Assembly: GCF_014898055.3 (NCBI RefSeq) | Contig: NW_023601433.1 | Location: 47,735,876 to 47,799,875 of the forward strand | From: Talpa occidentalis | Taxonomy: Eukaryota > Chordata > Mammalia > Eulipotyphla > Talpidae | Length of the DNA: 64,000 nucleotides | Reading direction: 5' to 3' | Shown here: positions 46,776-58,904 of the stretch, one piece after another | How positions within the stretch are numbered: position 1 is the stretch's first letter | Layout: each line of letters begins with the position of its first letter | Position numbers and translations under genes: made by a program | The notes under the pieces: generated by a model | What the model was told of the DNA's origin: nothing | Database searches by the model: none | The model's input: only the letters and a program-made list of their open reading frames with translations

Positions 46776-46806
46776 GGGGGCGGGGGCGGGAGGGGAGGGA
46801 TTGGGG
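46776..46806 (+). other. G-quadruplex-prone L1 3'-UTR tract
   Basis: Several G-runs of three or more separated by one or two bases, on the L1 sense strand just after the ORF2 stop. G-rich 3'-UTR tracts are a known conserved feature of mammalian L1; here G4 formation is predicted from sequence only. Confidence -1.
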
Positions 46807-46917
46807 TCAGAATGGGGGGCTGCAATTGTATGGGGAATATAACAATAAAATTTATTATTTAAAAAAAAATAAATAAAAGATTCAAAATCCAAAAAAAAAA
46901 AAATATATTGCTGTCTT

Positions 46918-47600
46918 TGGTTTGCTGTGACTTTTGCATCTATGTTCATTTGGTTATCAGTATATAGTTTTCTTTTGTACTGTCCTTGTTTAGTTTTGGG
47001 ATCATGGTAAGTTTAGCCTCATAGAATGTGTTTAGAAGAATTCCTTATTTCTTAATTGTTTGGAAGAGTTTGAGCAGGACAGGTTTTGTTCATGTTTGAA
47101 AATTTCATAGACCTTTATTCTGGAGCCATCTGGTCCTGGATTTTTGGATTTTGGGAGAGTTTTGATTGCTCTTTCAATTTCCTTGCTTGTGATTTTTAAA
47201 AAAAAAATTTCCCCCCAGGTTTTCCATTTCTTCCCTATTCAGTCTTGGATGATTTTATGGTTCTAAGAATCTGTCCAACTCATCTAGATTGTTGAACTTG
47301 TTTGTAATAAATGCTCAAAGTAATCTCTCATTATCCTTTGAATTTCTGCTTGTTCTATTGTAACATCTCCTATTTATTTTTTTAATTATATTTATTTGAG
47401 TTTTCTTCCCTTTTTCTTAGAAAGCATAGCTAGAGGTTTGTCTATTGTGTTTATTTTTTTAAGAGCCAGCTTTTGATTTCATTGATTTTGGACTCTTTTG
47501 AATTCTGTTTCATTTATTTCTGCTCTAATATTTTCATTTCCTTCCTTGTACTGGCTTTAGAATTTTGTTGTTGTTGTTGTTGTTTTCCTAGGTCTTTGAG
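46918..47600 (-). mobile_element. Old antisense L1, right part
   Basis: Continues the antisense ORF2 interrupted at 45873: 'gccatctggtcctggattttt' (antisense of the PGPDG region), 'gagccagcttttgatttcat' and 'ctttagaattttgttgttg'. A (TTG)n tract sits at about 47566-47583 at its end. Confidence -1.
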
Positions 47601-47879
47601 ATGAGAGACAGTGTTGTTTGTTTGGGCCCTTTTGTGTTTCTTGAGGAGCAATAGCAAACTTGGGAGACAGCACATCTAGCTTTAGCTCCTCATTGCTCCC
47701 TGAGTCCTATCCCTCTTTCATCTTTGGCAACTTCTCTCCCAGGCCTGTGTTAAAATCAGTAAACTTTGGATTGTGGGAGTGGTTTTGTTCCCAGGAAGAT
47801 ATTTTGTCCATTAAAAGTATTACACAGGTAATTTCTCCTTAACAATCTGTTGCTTTTCAGTTTTACTAAGATCAGAAGA
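47601..47879. other. Unassigned DNA
   Basis: Nothing recognised between the L1 and the next SINE. Confidence -1.
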
Positions 47880-47893
47880 TGACCTGAATTTTT

Positions 47894-48173
47894 TTTTTTA
47901 ATTTTTAAGTTTTTAAAAAATTTATTTTATTTATACAAGAGCCAGGGTACAGGTCAGATGCGCGGGAGGATGAGAGGATTCACCAGAGACAGAGCAGGGA
48001 ACAGAACAGGCAGACTGATGGAATACACTGTTAAGGGGAGCAGCGGGTGAGACAGGAGAGGTCTGCTCGCCATGTGGGTTGCTCTGAGGCTGGCAGGGAT
48101 CGAACCAGCACTGCAGGGGCTGCAGACAGCTTCACAAAGCTGCACTCAACTGCCTGCGCCACCAGGGAGGCCC
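47894..48173 (-). mobile_element. tRNA-derived SINE, older subfamily
   Basis: Reversed full-length copy with 'agccagggtacaggtcagat', 'acaggcagactgatgg' and head accagggaggcc. Duplication tgacctgaattttt, 14 bp, at 47880-47893 and 48174-48187. Confidence -1.
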
Positions 48174-48550
48174 TGACCTGAATTTTTAGAAGTGTATTTG
48201 TGTTCACTATTACATGTCAAGATATAGTAACATTATACCCTATTTACTAATATGTACATTAAAATCACTCCATTTCCCTTTTGAAAATGCAGTGAAGAGA
48301 AAGAAAATTTCTTTTTAATGTGTTTCCTTCAAGTATTATAAATCTTACTTGCACTTTACATTAACTGTTTAAGCTTTTGCAAGTGGTTATGTAGTTATTC
48401 TTTCCCCAGAGTGACCAAACTGAGATGAATACCTAGCAAAAATGATAGTAAAGGAAAATGAATAACCAGTTATCTTGATGAAAATTGTTATTGATTTTAA
48501 TACTTCTTTAGATAGTTCATTCCATTTCTGTAAAGCACTTACTATTTTTA

Positions 48551-48824
48551 TTTTTATTTATTTTTTAAAGATGTATTTATTTTTACAAGAACCAGGGTAC
48601 AGGCCAGATGGGCGGGAGAGTGAGAGGATTCACCAGAGACAAAGCGGGAAACAGAACAGGCAGACTGATGAAATACACTGCTGAGGGGAGCAGCGGGTAT
48701 GACAGGAAAGGTCTGCCGTGCCATCTGGATTTCTCTGCAGCAGCCGGGATTGAACCTGCGCTGCAGAGGCTGCGGACAGCTTCACAGTACAGTGCTCAAT
48801 CACCTGTGCCACCAGGGAGACCCA
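48551..48824 (-). mobile_element. tRNA-derived SINE, older subfamily
   Basis: Reversed full-length copy ('agaaccagggtacaggccag', 'cgggaaacagaacaggcag'). Duplication acttactattttta/acttgctattttta at 48537-48550 and 48825-48838, one mismatch. Lies 0.4 kb from the previous SINE, in the same orientation and subfamily. Confidence -1.
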
Positions 48825-48838
48825 ACTTGCTATTTTTA

Positions 48839-51165
48839 ATAGGACATGGAGTAGCAAACACAGAAATCTTGTAACACGGAGTTTACAAAAATGACACTAT
48901 ACAAGTTTCAGTGTAATCAAATGTTATCGAAAAGATAGGCACACTATATAATGGAAATTTAGAAGAGAGAGGGATTATTTTCAATGGAGAAGTTTGAATT
49001 ATACATTAAAGCAGTGAAATTTGAGTTGGGTCTTAATAGGTATCTGTTGAACATTTATTGTTTTGCTTCTCATTCATTTTCCTTAGCTCCTCTAATTTCT
49101 CTGTATTATTAGGAGGTCCAGAGTTTTCCCACTTTTGGTCACAGTGGTCTGAATGGCCTCTACCTCTGATCCACAGACTGATCATGTAACACCAGTACCA
49201 GCTATTCAATACTATGTATCCTTTTAGATATAATTTGCTCCAAAGTAACATGCCACCTAGGATAACCCAATCAGAATAAGTCTAGAAATTCTTCAGGAGT
49301 TACAGGAAAAGAAACTTTATCTCTCCACCAATTTTTTTTTGTATTATGAAAATATAGGATTGGAGTTATTATAGTACTTAGAGTTGTAGGGTACAAATCT
49401 GGTTTCCTAAGATATATGAGCCCCTGCATTAAGTCTTACCCACAGCCTGAACTACTTCTGGATTTTTAAGCGTGAACCAGTAAATTTTTCTTTTATTACT
49501 TTACTTGCTGGGATGGATTTTATCTTTTTTGCAATCAAAATATACCAATCAACTTATTTAGGGAGGATTTGGACATGAAGTAATGTGATAAGGATAATCT
49601 AAGTGAACAGTTTAAAAGAAAAAAATGCCAATTGTAGAAAATAAGACTTTTTTAAGGAATATAAAAGGTACAATTTAATGGAATTTTAAGATACATGAAG
49701 GAAAATAGAAAATAAATCTAGAAATTTTGACTGGGATATAATCATGGAAGTTTTTGAATGCTTGGTTAAAAATTTTATTTGGGAGACAATAAAGAAAGTG
49801 AATATTCTAAGAAAAAAATGTATTTCAGCTTCGTGTATAGATTCAATAAGGCAACACTTTGTGGTGGGCAAATGTAGTTAGATATTTGTAGTAAGACATA
49901 GTTAATAAGGTAAATGCTGTAATCACTCTGCAGAAGGATGGAACTTCACCACAAACTTTTTTTTTTTATCTCAAGTCTGGTAGATAATGTGATATACATA
50001 TACTAAAAGGGATTGAAAATTTCATTACTCACATAATGAGGACTTCTGGGGGAATGCAGAGCAGTTTCTATGCATATCTGAGACTACAGGCAAAGTAGAC
50101 TGTCTGAGAATTTTTACTCTGGGTAGAGAGTAGATCAAGATAAAGGGTTCTTGTATGTGGTTTGAAATTCCCACTAGCACCAGGAGAAACATGTGGATTT
50201 TCTTATCAGCCTTTCTAAGTAAATACATGCATGGATAAAACTCTTTGTCATGTTGTAATTAGGAGATTTGGGGACACATTATGGATATGCATTATAATCA
50301 GGTTTGATCTTGAAGCATAAAGTCAGTAATTATCTTTCAGGATATTGTGTAAATAGATAAAATGCTCAAAGAAGAGAAATAAGAGAGATAAAAGGATAAA
50401 GGATGAAATTTGGGGGGACTGCAAAAATTGCAAATCACTTAAATGTGCACAGAGAAGAAAGTGGATGGAGGGAAAGAGAATTGTGGTTATAAGGTATAGA
50501 AAATGTTTTATGCAGGAGAAATATTTTGAAATGATATAGAGAAATTTAGGGGATGAGAATTTAAATTGGAGATGTCATGGGTTGCTGATTTTCTTTGAGA
50601 CAGGAGAAGTATTTAAAAAAACATGGTAGAAGATGGGGAATATTGAATGTAGGGAGCAAAATTTGTGTGTCTTAAATAGGGGATGAGTTATTGGTAAGGA
50701 AATTAGGGCAATGGCCAGGTTTGTAACCAATACAAGGGACTTAGCGTCTTTGATGATAAGAAGCAAATTAAAGATGCATAAAAAGCATTGTCAAGCAAAG
50801 CAGAACACCAAATAAAGGGCAATTGTGTACATTTTCAATGAATCATAAGGTAAATTCCTCTGGTCTGAAATAGTAAACAGTAGTTAAGAAAAAGCAGGAT
50901 TAAATATTCTACCTAGGGTTAGGAATTCACAACATGAGCCCATACAAAGTTCATTGAAATGATAGGTGTGGGAGAAGGAGAATGCTGTAGTCTGGAAGAA
51001 AAGGAGGAAATTAGTTACTAATGTTCATAAGATAAAGTAGGTTTAGTGTAACTAAAGGACTAATGTAGACAGGACAGACAAAAAAAGCATAGAAACTGGA
51101 ATGGTTCAGAGTGTTTTTGATGTCCTAATCTGGATAGTGGAGTGTGAACAAATTTTGCTAGGGTT
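48839..51165. other. Unassigned AT-rich DNA
   Basis: No gene or interspersed repeat recognised. Purine-rich on the + strand between about 50340 and 51060. Confidence -1.
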
Positions 51166-51180
51166 AAGAATATTGAGTTA

Positions 51181-51452
51181 GGGGCCTCTCTGGTGGTGCA
51201 AGGTGTTAAGCAACGCACTATGAAGCAATTCGCAGCCCCTGCAGCATGAGTTTGATCTCCGGCCAGCCAGGGAGCTACCCACATGGCGCAGCAGACCTCT
51301 CCTGACTTGCCTGCTGCTCCCCTCAGCAGTGTATTTCAGTCAATCTGCCTGTTCTGTTCCCCACTCTGTCTCTGGTGAATCCTTTCACCTGCCACATCTC
51401 TGACCTGTACCCCAGTTCTTGTATGTATAGATAAATAAATCTTTAAAAAAAA
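51181..51452 (+). mobile_element. tRNA-derived SINE, older subfamily, sense
   Basis: Head ggggcctctctggtggtgca followed by a diverged A box, degenerate B box gagtttgatctccgg, body 'cagtcaatctgcctgttctg', tail aataaatcttt and A-run. Duplication aagaatattgagtta/aagaatattgaatta at 51166-51180 and 51453-51467, one mismatch. Confidence -1.
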
Positions 51453-51467
51453 AAGAATATTGAATTA

Positions 51468-51899
51468 TGAGGAGCTCTCACTGGTTGCGTTGAAGAGACA
51501 GAGGGATATTATGAGCCCAAAGGGCTAACATAGCAGGTGGTCCTAGGATCTAAGTAATAAGATAGAGTAATCCTATAGAGGATTAATGCTGAACATGATT
51601 AGAACTTAAGCACAAAAAAGTCAAGGTAATGTTTAAATCTATGGGGTCAATGGTTATAGAATATAAAAATTAGAACAGTTGACAAGCGTTAGTTATATGG
51701 GTAAATGTGAAGAATAGTTCAGGTAGGTTAACTCTGGATGGAGGAGTGTATATAGTTAGAGAACACCAAAGGTCTAGATGAAAGGGACATGCCTTGATTG
51801 GTAATATCAAGTTCTAAATACTTAAAGCCAAAGTAATGGAAATGAAGATGGATATCTGGATAGTGGAGATGAATTGAAATCATGAAACCTTGGGAATGT
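51468..51899. other. Unassigned DNA
   Basis: No gene or repeat recognised. Confidence -1.
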
Positions 51900-53235
51900 C
51901 ACAGATTTGTGGGTCCTTGCCTGTATGCTTACAGTTGTAGGACATACCACAAGCACAGTTTAACGATAGGGTTTATTTACAAGGGGGAATTGGGAGAGAT
52001 ACAGAAAAAGAGATTTTTTTTATGGCCACAAATGGCTGTCTGTTATACTTGAGATAGTGTCCGTAGTCCATAATAAAAACCGATTGTGAAAGATGGCATT
52101 GTCCCTCTGATGAGAACCTGGAGCTGGTGGCACACTGATTAGCAGTGAACTAGGATCCAACTCACTGTTTTAACTGGAGAGGATCTCAGGGGGCGCTGCT
52201 GAGGCAGAACTGCAACAGCCAGCAGTAGCAATCCAGAGGCTGGACTGGGCAGCACCAGAGGCAATAGCAACAGCAATAGGAGCCAGCTCTAGGGGTGTCT
52301 TGGGCACTGGCCTTTGGCAATGATCATGCAGCTGCAATCAGGCAGCTTCACACAACTTTTTTTTTTTAAATTTATTTTTTATTTATTTATACAAGCGGTG
52401 GGTACAGTCAGAAGCACGGGAGGGTGAGAGAATTCACCAGAGCCAGAGCGGGGAGCAGAGCAGGCAGAAGGACCGAAGCACACTGCTGAGGGGAGCAGGG
52501 GGCGGCAGGAGAGGTCTGCGCGCCATGTGGGACCCTCGTTGGTGGCCGGGGAGCAGCCGGGGATCGAACTGGCACTGCAGAAGCTGCTGGCAGCTTTGCA
52601 ACCCAGCGCTCAACCGCTGCGCCACTGGGGAGGCCCTGCATACAACTCTTAAAGCCTGCATGGGCACAGGCCAGCCATGCCTATCAGAAGGTGGTGCCAA
52701 AGGATCAGGCAGGGGAATCAGGAGGTGAGACTAGATATGTTGGAGGCAGGAGGAGAGCTCTAAGAGGGGAAGCACCAGTCAGAGATCAGAAGTGAAGGTC
52801 ATCCCAGGAAAGAGTACAGGAATCTGGTTTTCAGAGTTCCTTACATCATCTTCTTGCTCCCAACATCTACTTAAGGTGGGTTAAGTTTCTAACTTTTCTT
52901 TGTGGGCATCTAGAAATGCCACTTGGCATGGAGTTACAGGATGTTGCCACTCAGCCACTGGACCTGGCTCAGCTAGGTGCCTGCAGGGATGCAGTGGAGC
53001 TATAACAGCTGTCAGACTTGATTGACACTGGGTCATTGTAAACTCACCTTGTGCCAGATATAGCGATGGACATAGGGGGCTCAGAGGAGCAGGGGTGGCC
53101 CTGCTGCCCCAAGTTGCTGAATGGGGTGCAGCAGGGGTGGGCATGTTCGGCTGCACCACGAACCATGAGCCCACTAGCTCCTCTTATAGGAGAGACATCA
53201 CAGGCAGGCCAGGGAGTGGCAGACCTCTGACAAAT
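51900..53235. other. Unassigned block, richer in G+C than its neighbours
   Basis: Apart from one SINE, this differs in composition from the surrounding AT-rich DNA. It has a CAG/CAA-rich stretch (near 52210-52290, with repeated gcaacag and gcaatag) and aggagc-type repeats. No long frame or known motif was found. It may be an old LTR or other repeat that I do not recognise. Confidence -1.
52361..52638 (-). mobile_element. tRNA-derived SINE, younger subfamily
   Basis: Reversed full-length copy ('caagcggtgggtacagtcag', 'aaggaccgaagcacactg', 'gccactggggaggcc'). Imperfect flanks cacacaactttt/catacaactctt at 52349-52360 and 52639-52650. Confidence -1.
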
Positions 53236-53324
53236 TGTTTCCAAAGTTCACTCCATCAACACTGTCTAATTACTATGTAGTAAAATAAAAATAATAACAA
53301 TAATAGTAGGTGTAATAATGATAC

Positions 53325-53500
53325 AATGTCTACCATTTATTATGTAGCTTTCCTTAGCCAGACACCATGCCATGCATTACCTTATTTAATACTCCTTACT
53401 ATCCTAGGAGGAAGAATTATTATTCTAATTTATAGAATAACTAATATTTAGATAAATTAGTCACTTGCCAAAGGTCATACAGTTAGGACTAAATCAGTTC
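53325..53500 (-). repeat. MIR relic
   Basis: Inverted MIR layout in order: 'ccatttattatgtagc', 'agacaccatgccatgcatta', 'cttatttaatactcc', 'ttatagaataacta' and 'cacttgccaaaggtcataca'. Clear though diverged. Confidence -1.
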
Positions 53501-56020
53501 TTTGTGACTTCAACCATGCTCTTATAACAAATAACTTTGTTTTGCACATGTAAGTAGCAAGGGAACAGCAATGAAGGTGACAATTTCTGTTTTAAAGAGA
53601 GCAGCAGTATTTAGTGGTTGAAGCTTAACTCTCTTCACATTAATCACTGGTATCACAACATTTAGAAATATTTTGAGCAACATGCCTTGATATGATTAGC
53701 CTTTTTAAAATGTTATTCTAAAGCATCCTTTTGTCTCTGGCGTCTGAAAGTCCAATTCACTCAGTAGGCTGACTATAAACGCAAATAAAAATTGATTTCC
53801 TCATTTTGTCACCTCTACAGAACAATTCATAATGAAAGGAAGTTCTAACTAGTCAATCAATAGTCACTACTTAAATCAGAGACTGAAAGAATAGTCTATT
53901 ATTAAGAAATGTTCATCTGAAGATGAAGTTAAATGAAAATAAAGGAACCAATCTGGTTCATGATCTGTATTCAGCTTCAGGAAATAGTCAGGAATAAAAG
54001 ATTCTGCTAACATTATTTAATGTTTTTCCTGTTTCTGGTACTTTCCTTAGAAGTGGGGAAAAATCCAATTTTTCAAAAGCTACTGAACTTTTATTAAGCA
54101 GTTCATGGCAACATGGCTAAGAAGTGCTATTTGTAGGGTTTCCCTCACTTGATGTACTAATCAAAATTGTTGTTTGGTTATCTGTCTCATTTCGGCCCAT
54201 ATTTGACTATAGAATAAATATCGATCTATATGAAAGAGTCACTGCATAGACCAAGACAAGGAACTCATTAATTATTGGAAATACCATTATCTTATCCATT
54301 CTGTAACCCTGTTTCTAGAATTATATAATTTCGTTGACCACAGAAAAGTAAACATTGACCTGAATTACATTAAAATGAAACTTTGATTAAATGAGGAGGA
54401 AAGATTTTCTCCTTCTTAATTGAATGGTTATAATAGGTATAAGTGTGAATATGTGGAAGGGGAAAAATGCCAATTATTATATCAAGTAATTCAAATATTT
54501 AAGCCTATACTTCACCACTCCAAATTAGGGTTTCAACTGGACTATTACTCCTGTTTGTCAAGTAATTTGTTCTGATATTCAAGATGTTTTTATTGCCATC
54601 AGGGGTTTTTGAAACCCAGTTCTGTATCTAGACGAGGATCTAAAATCTACGGTGATAAGATTTGCTCAAGATCTCACAGTGGCAGTTCCGTGACTCAAAC
54701 TTGAAACTTTGGTAAATTCTGTCAATTTTATTCTATTGTTTCTTGATATGATTCTGAAAATTGAGTTATTTGTCAATTGTGGAAATTCTATTGTTCCTTT
54801 TCATCAATAAGACATCTGCAGAAAAGTTAAATAAGGATACCAGAGAGTTTACACAATTCCCTCTCTTCATTAGTAAGTGAAAATTCACATTAGATAAAGA
54901 ACAAAGTGTCTTGATTCCTTAATTTTGAAAAATCAGAGTAAGAACTCACTCATAATCAGATTGTATAACGTTTTGCAAGATGTTATTCTATAATATTGAT
55001 TTGAAATTTTTCAATATATACTTATAAGCAATAACTAAATTTATGTTAAAGTCCTATCCTTTGCTGTTTTTACAAGAATTAGCTTCCACATTGACAGAGG
55101 AGCTGGGCAAAAAGTAAAGGGTGCTATTGTAGCCCCTCAGGACTAACCACTCCTTCTCTGGCTGTCCATTAGGAGCTGAAATCTCAAATTTAGAGATTCA
55201 CTATTTCCTGGAATGTAAAAAACCCTTATTAGTGTGCAAATGTCCCAAGAAGAGGTAATACTGAATATTTTGCTGCATTAGCTATAAACACCTTAGTAAT
55301 AATGTGTCTAGCTCTCCCCACCATGGGAAATTTCTACTGAAGAGGAAGGCAGCACAGGTAAGTTTTGCCTATTTAACAATTTTGCCTGGAGCTGAACCTG
55401 AGTATTACTATGAATAATAAGTGAAAATAGCTTAAATTCCATTAGTAGCATGATTCTAGCCAATAGATTCTATATCAGGAGGGGATGCTATTATAAATCA
55501 TTATTATTTTATGTTCAGAAAATGAATACACCGATGTTTACAGTAAGAGAAAATGCAAGCCAGCTTTCACCTTTCCTCTTGAGGAAAGTGATGAACTGGT
55601 ATACATTTAGAAAATGCTGAATGTCTTCTGAGTCTAACCAACTCCCCTTCTAAAATGCCCATATGTGAATTAGGCACTTTGCAGATTTTTTTTTAAGCTC
55701 AGCATTTACTGATCTTAAAAAGAATTGCTAGTATAAAAATATACCTCACCTTTGAAAGAAACCTGTTATATGAAAAGGTGTGAACAAAATGCATTATGTG
55801 TGTCTGACATATTGGAAGTGGATTATTTCACCCAAAGATGCTTATTTATCTCCCCCCCTTCTTTTAGTTCAGTTGCAGTGCAATTTATAGGCAGATGACC
55901 AAATAGCTTCTCTGACAATGCCCATTTCCTATGACTTCTATGTCAACATTCCCTTTCCTAAAAGGACCTAGCATTAGTAACTAGACAAAAGAAATGGAAG
56001 GGTAAAATCTTTAGTCATTT
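53501..56020. other. Unassigned AT-rich DNA
   Basis: No gene, RNA or interspersed repeat recognised. Confidence -1.
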
Positions 56021-56029
56021 ATAGTATGG

Positions 56030-56110
56030 GAACTCTGTGAAGCAAAGGCCATAGTTTTTCTTCTTACATCTTAGTGCTTAGTAGAGAATAGGTCCTTTAT
56101 ATTTACAAAA
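56030..56110 (+). repeat. L2 3'-end relic
   Basis: 'actctgtgaagcaaaggccatag', 'cttagtgcttagtagagaatagg' and 'caaaatgaataa' match the L2 3' terminus pattern (ctccttgagggcaggga, cttagcacagtgcc, gaatgaat). Short. Confidence -1.
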
Positions 56111-56567
56111 TGAATAATTACTTGGATAATATCTTTCTTAAACACCAAATGTATAATAAATGCCCAAGGTTTTATTGTTAACACGAATCCATTAAAATTA
56201 AGAAAGAATTTAATATTATTTTGTATCCTATATATGATTATGTAACAACTCAATATTTATTATATATAAAAAAAAAACCTTTCAAAGATTTGAGAAATGG
56301 CATAAATAGGCTTTGCTGTGACATATGTGCCAAAATGTACAAACCTTGTAAACCACAAAACAATTATCTCTAGACTTGTGTATACATTGTGGAGGAGGAA
56401 AGTGGGAAGCTATTTTGTCTTTTCTTAGCAAATCATCTTTGCCTGATAAAATTAGGGCATAAATCAGAATGCAAGGAAATATTTTGTGAAGTAATTTTTA
56501 TGTCCTAAATATTTAGTTAGCATATCACCTTTTGCATCTAAACAATTTATCTTTGTGTCAGTTAGTC
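56111..56567. other. Unassigned AT-rich DNA
   Basis: Nothing recognised. Confidence -1.
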
Positions 56568-56584
56568 CCTTCCCAATGTATTTA

Positions 56585-56796
56585 TTTATTTATTTGCTGT
56601 TAAATGTAAAGTTTTTTTTAATGATATTTTATTTTTTTTATTTTTTTATTGCAACCCCTTTATTTTGACCCCAATCCCTCCCCCCCCCCCTCCCCTCATA
56701 AAGTGTCTCTGGTTCATAGTTGTTTGTTGATTATGATTTTCACTTTCTTATAGATATTCATTTTCCTGGTCCCTTATTTAAGTTTTCTAGATTCCT
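56585..56796 (-). mobile_element. Very short L1 3'-end insertion
   Basis: Reversed copy of the 3' UTR of the L1 at 45.9-46.9 kb: C-run tract, 'gtgtctctggttcatagttg', 'gattatgattttcactttc' and 'ttccctggtcccttatttaag'-like end reaching the ORF2 stop region (ttctagattcct). Perfect 17-bp duplication ccttcccaatgtattta at 56568-56584 and 56797-56813. An extreme 5' truncation, about 212 bp. Confidence -1.
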
Positions 56797-56813
56797 CCTT
56801 CCCAATGTATTTA

Positions 56814-58904
56814 GTAGATGAGTAATGTATAGTGTTATCTTGTGATTCAGCTAAACTCAGGTAAGTTTTTGAGGCAAAGATTTGATTTTCTTCTGGCAGT
56901 AGAACTGAGGCTGCCAAAGGAAAAGGGTATGCTAGGAGTGTGATCAAAGGGGCAGAGAGCTCAGTGGACTATGGTGGAAGATTTTTTGTGTGCTGGTGGA
57001 CTTGTTATTGAGAGCATATACTTGCAGAGGTGTGAACATATCTGAAATATATGCAGTGTTGTTAATCTCCATTATTTCAATAAACATGATTAAAATGCAA
57101 AAAAATTTTAAAAATTTTGATTTTCTGTTTTTTTTTTTAACATACAATCTAAGTGGGGGGGATTCTTTAGATGGGTGAGGTATTGTGGAAGACTTTTTTA
57201 GCAAAGATGTAAGTGCATGGACTGCCTTAGAACAGTGAGAATTAGAAGAGACTGCTTGTTTCATTTTGTATGTTAGAGCCAAGATGTTAACACAGGGATG
57301 TTAATGCTGAGAGTATTTTTAAATTAACAGGCCAACTTGCACATCTGAATGGGGCCAGTGGTAGCTGGGACAGCTGTTGATTATACATGCAAATAGCTGA
57401 TAAAGTCAACTAATTTTATAAATGATTCCTATAACGAAGGACTTGTTCTCCTTATGACTCATTAGAATATGTCTGATGTCATTATATTTCATATTTAAGT
57501 GACCAAGAACATGAGTGAAGTGTAGGAGGATAACATACTTTATTATTAACCATAGACCTTATTAACATTTTTCTGTTATGTCAGGGTAAATGGAACCAAG
57601 AACAGATAATGTATTCCTTACAAGAGATTACATTCTAAAGTGAACACAACTCTTGGGATGTGCTGGGAAGGCAAAAGTTTTTCATCAGAGAAATATTTTA
57701 TCCAACTGTTATTGGCTGAGGTAGTCTGAAACTTATTAAGCTAGTTTGCAGAAAATGGGCAGGTTTGTTATAAAATTAAATGTGAATAAAAATTAGAGAT
57801 GAATAAAACCATTGTAGGGCACCTTTGGAAATGATCAAGTTGCTGTTCTTTCCCCTAGTCTGGGTCACGGATAAGTTGGTGTTATAGTCGTGGCTGTCTT
57901 TAGTGACAGCATTGGGCTGTAGCCTCCAGGGCCAGTGATCTGTCACTCCCCAGTATAACTCTATTTCAGAAGAATTATAGAGTGGCCAGGAAAACAGCCT
58001 GGCCACCTGCTGTGACCTGATGTCTGAGTCTGACAAGAACCTTCCCTCTTGGGCAAGCATTGACCCAAAAGCCTGTACTTGAGGACATCTTTAAAATGAG
58101 TCAAAGATCTGCATCTTATTTTGTTCTATTTAATATTTAAATTATACCCTGCTAAGCATGAGCTGATAGTACATTGCATATTATATGGATAGAGAAACAA
58201 TTTTTAAAAATAGCAAAAATTTATATACATTGTTTTGTTAGATACACACACAAACACATATCCACACATACAAATTAAAATTAGTTCTGACCAGAAAATT
58301 GAAAGAAAATTACAAAAGTAAATTTAAACCAATGATTTTTCATTTAGTTCAGACTTCATCAAAAGGATTTTGATGGAAGGAAAGGATTTTGATTTATAAG
58401 GAAAATTTTCTATCACAAAGTGTCAATGAACAGTATTTTTTCCCCTTTGCAGGAATTTAAATGCCAAATCATTTTGATTAGTTCCCTTCAAATCCTTGCA
58501 TTGTACAGGGAATAAAATTTTCATCTGTAGGCTTTTTCTTATATCTATGAATTTTGCTAACAATAAGTTATTTGTAAGGACTTGGCAATGGGTTATAGGG
58601 TAGCTAGGCAAGAAATGTCTTGTGACTATGTGAGTGGACTGCATTGCTGTTGGGATACAGTGTTCAAACTGGGCTGAGAAACAAAAGCGCCTATACCAGC
58701 TACACCAGTAAAAATATCAACTTCCAAAGTGGAGGAGGAAATGGGATAAATTTTCAGAGTTGAATCAAATTAAATAGCTTTGGGGAAAGAATCTCTTGGC
58801 TAAAAAAGGTGAAAGGGTGATACCAGGCAAAACCCAGGGACCCCAAACTTAATGCAAAAGCCCGTTTTCCCCATATTAAGCCTACATGTCATTCACCCAC
58901 ATGA
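56814..58904. other. Unassigned AT-rich DNA
   Basis: No gene or repeat recognised. The 112-codon minus-strand frame at 57282-56944 has no family resemblance. Confidence -1.

Larger units (their letters stand above)
45890..46901 (+). mobile_element. Younger 5'-truncated L1 insertion
   Basis: About 1 kb of L1 3' end in sense inside the older antisense L1. Perfect 16-bp duplication aatatattgctgtctt at 45874-45889 and 46902-46917. It carries the ORF2 C-terminus, a G-rich 3' UTR, an aataaa signal (about 46843) and an A-rich tail that carries a short 'gattcaaaatcc' insert. The intact reading frame and perfect duplication make it the least decayed L1 in the window. Confidence -1.
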
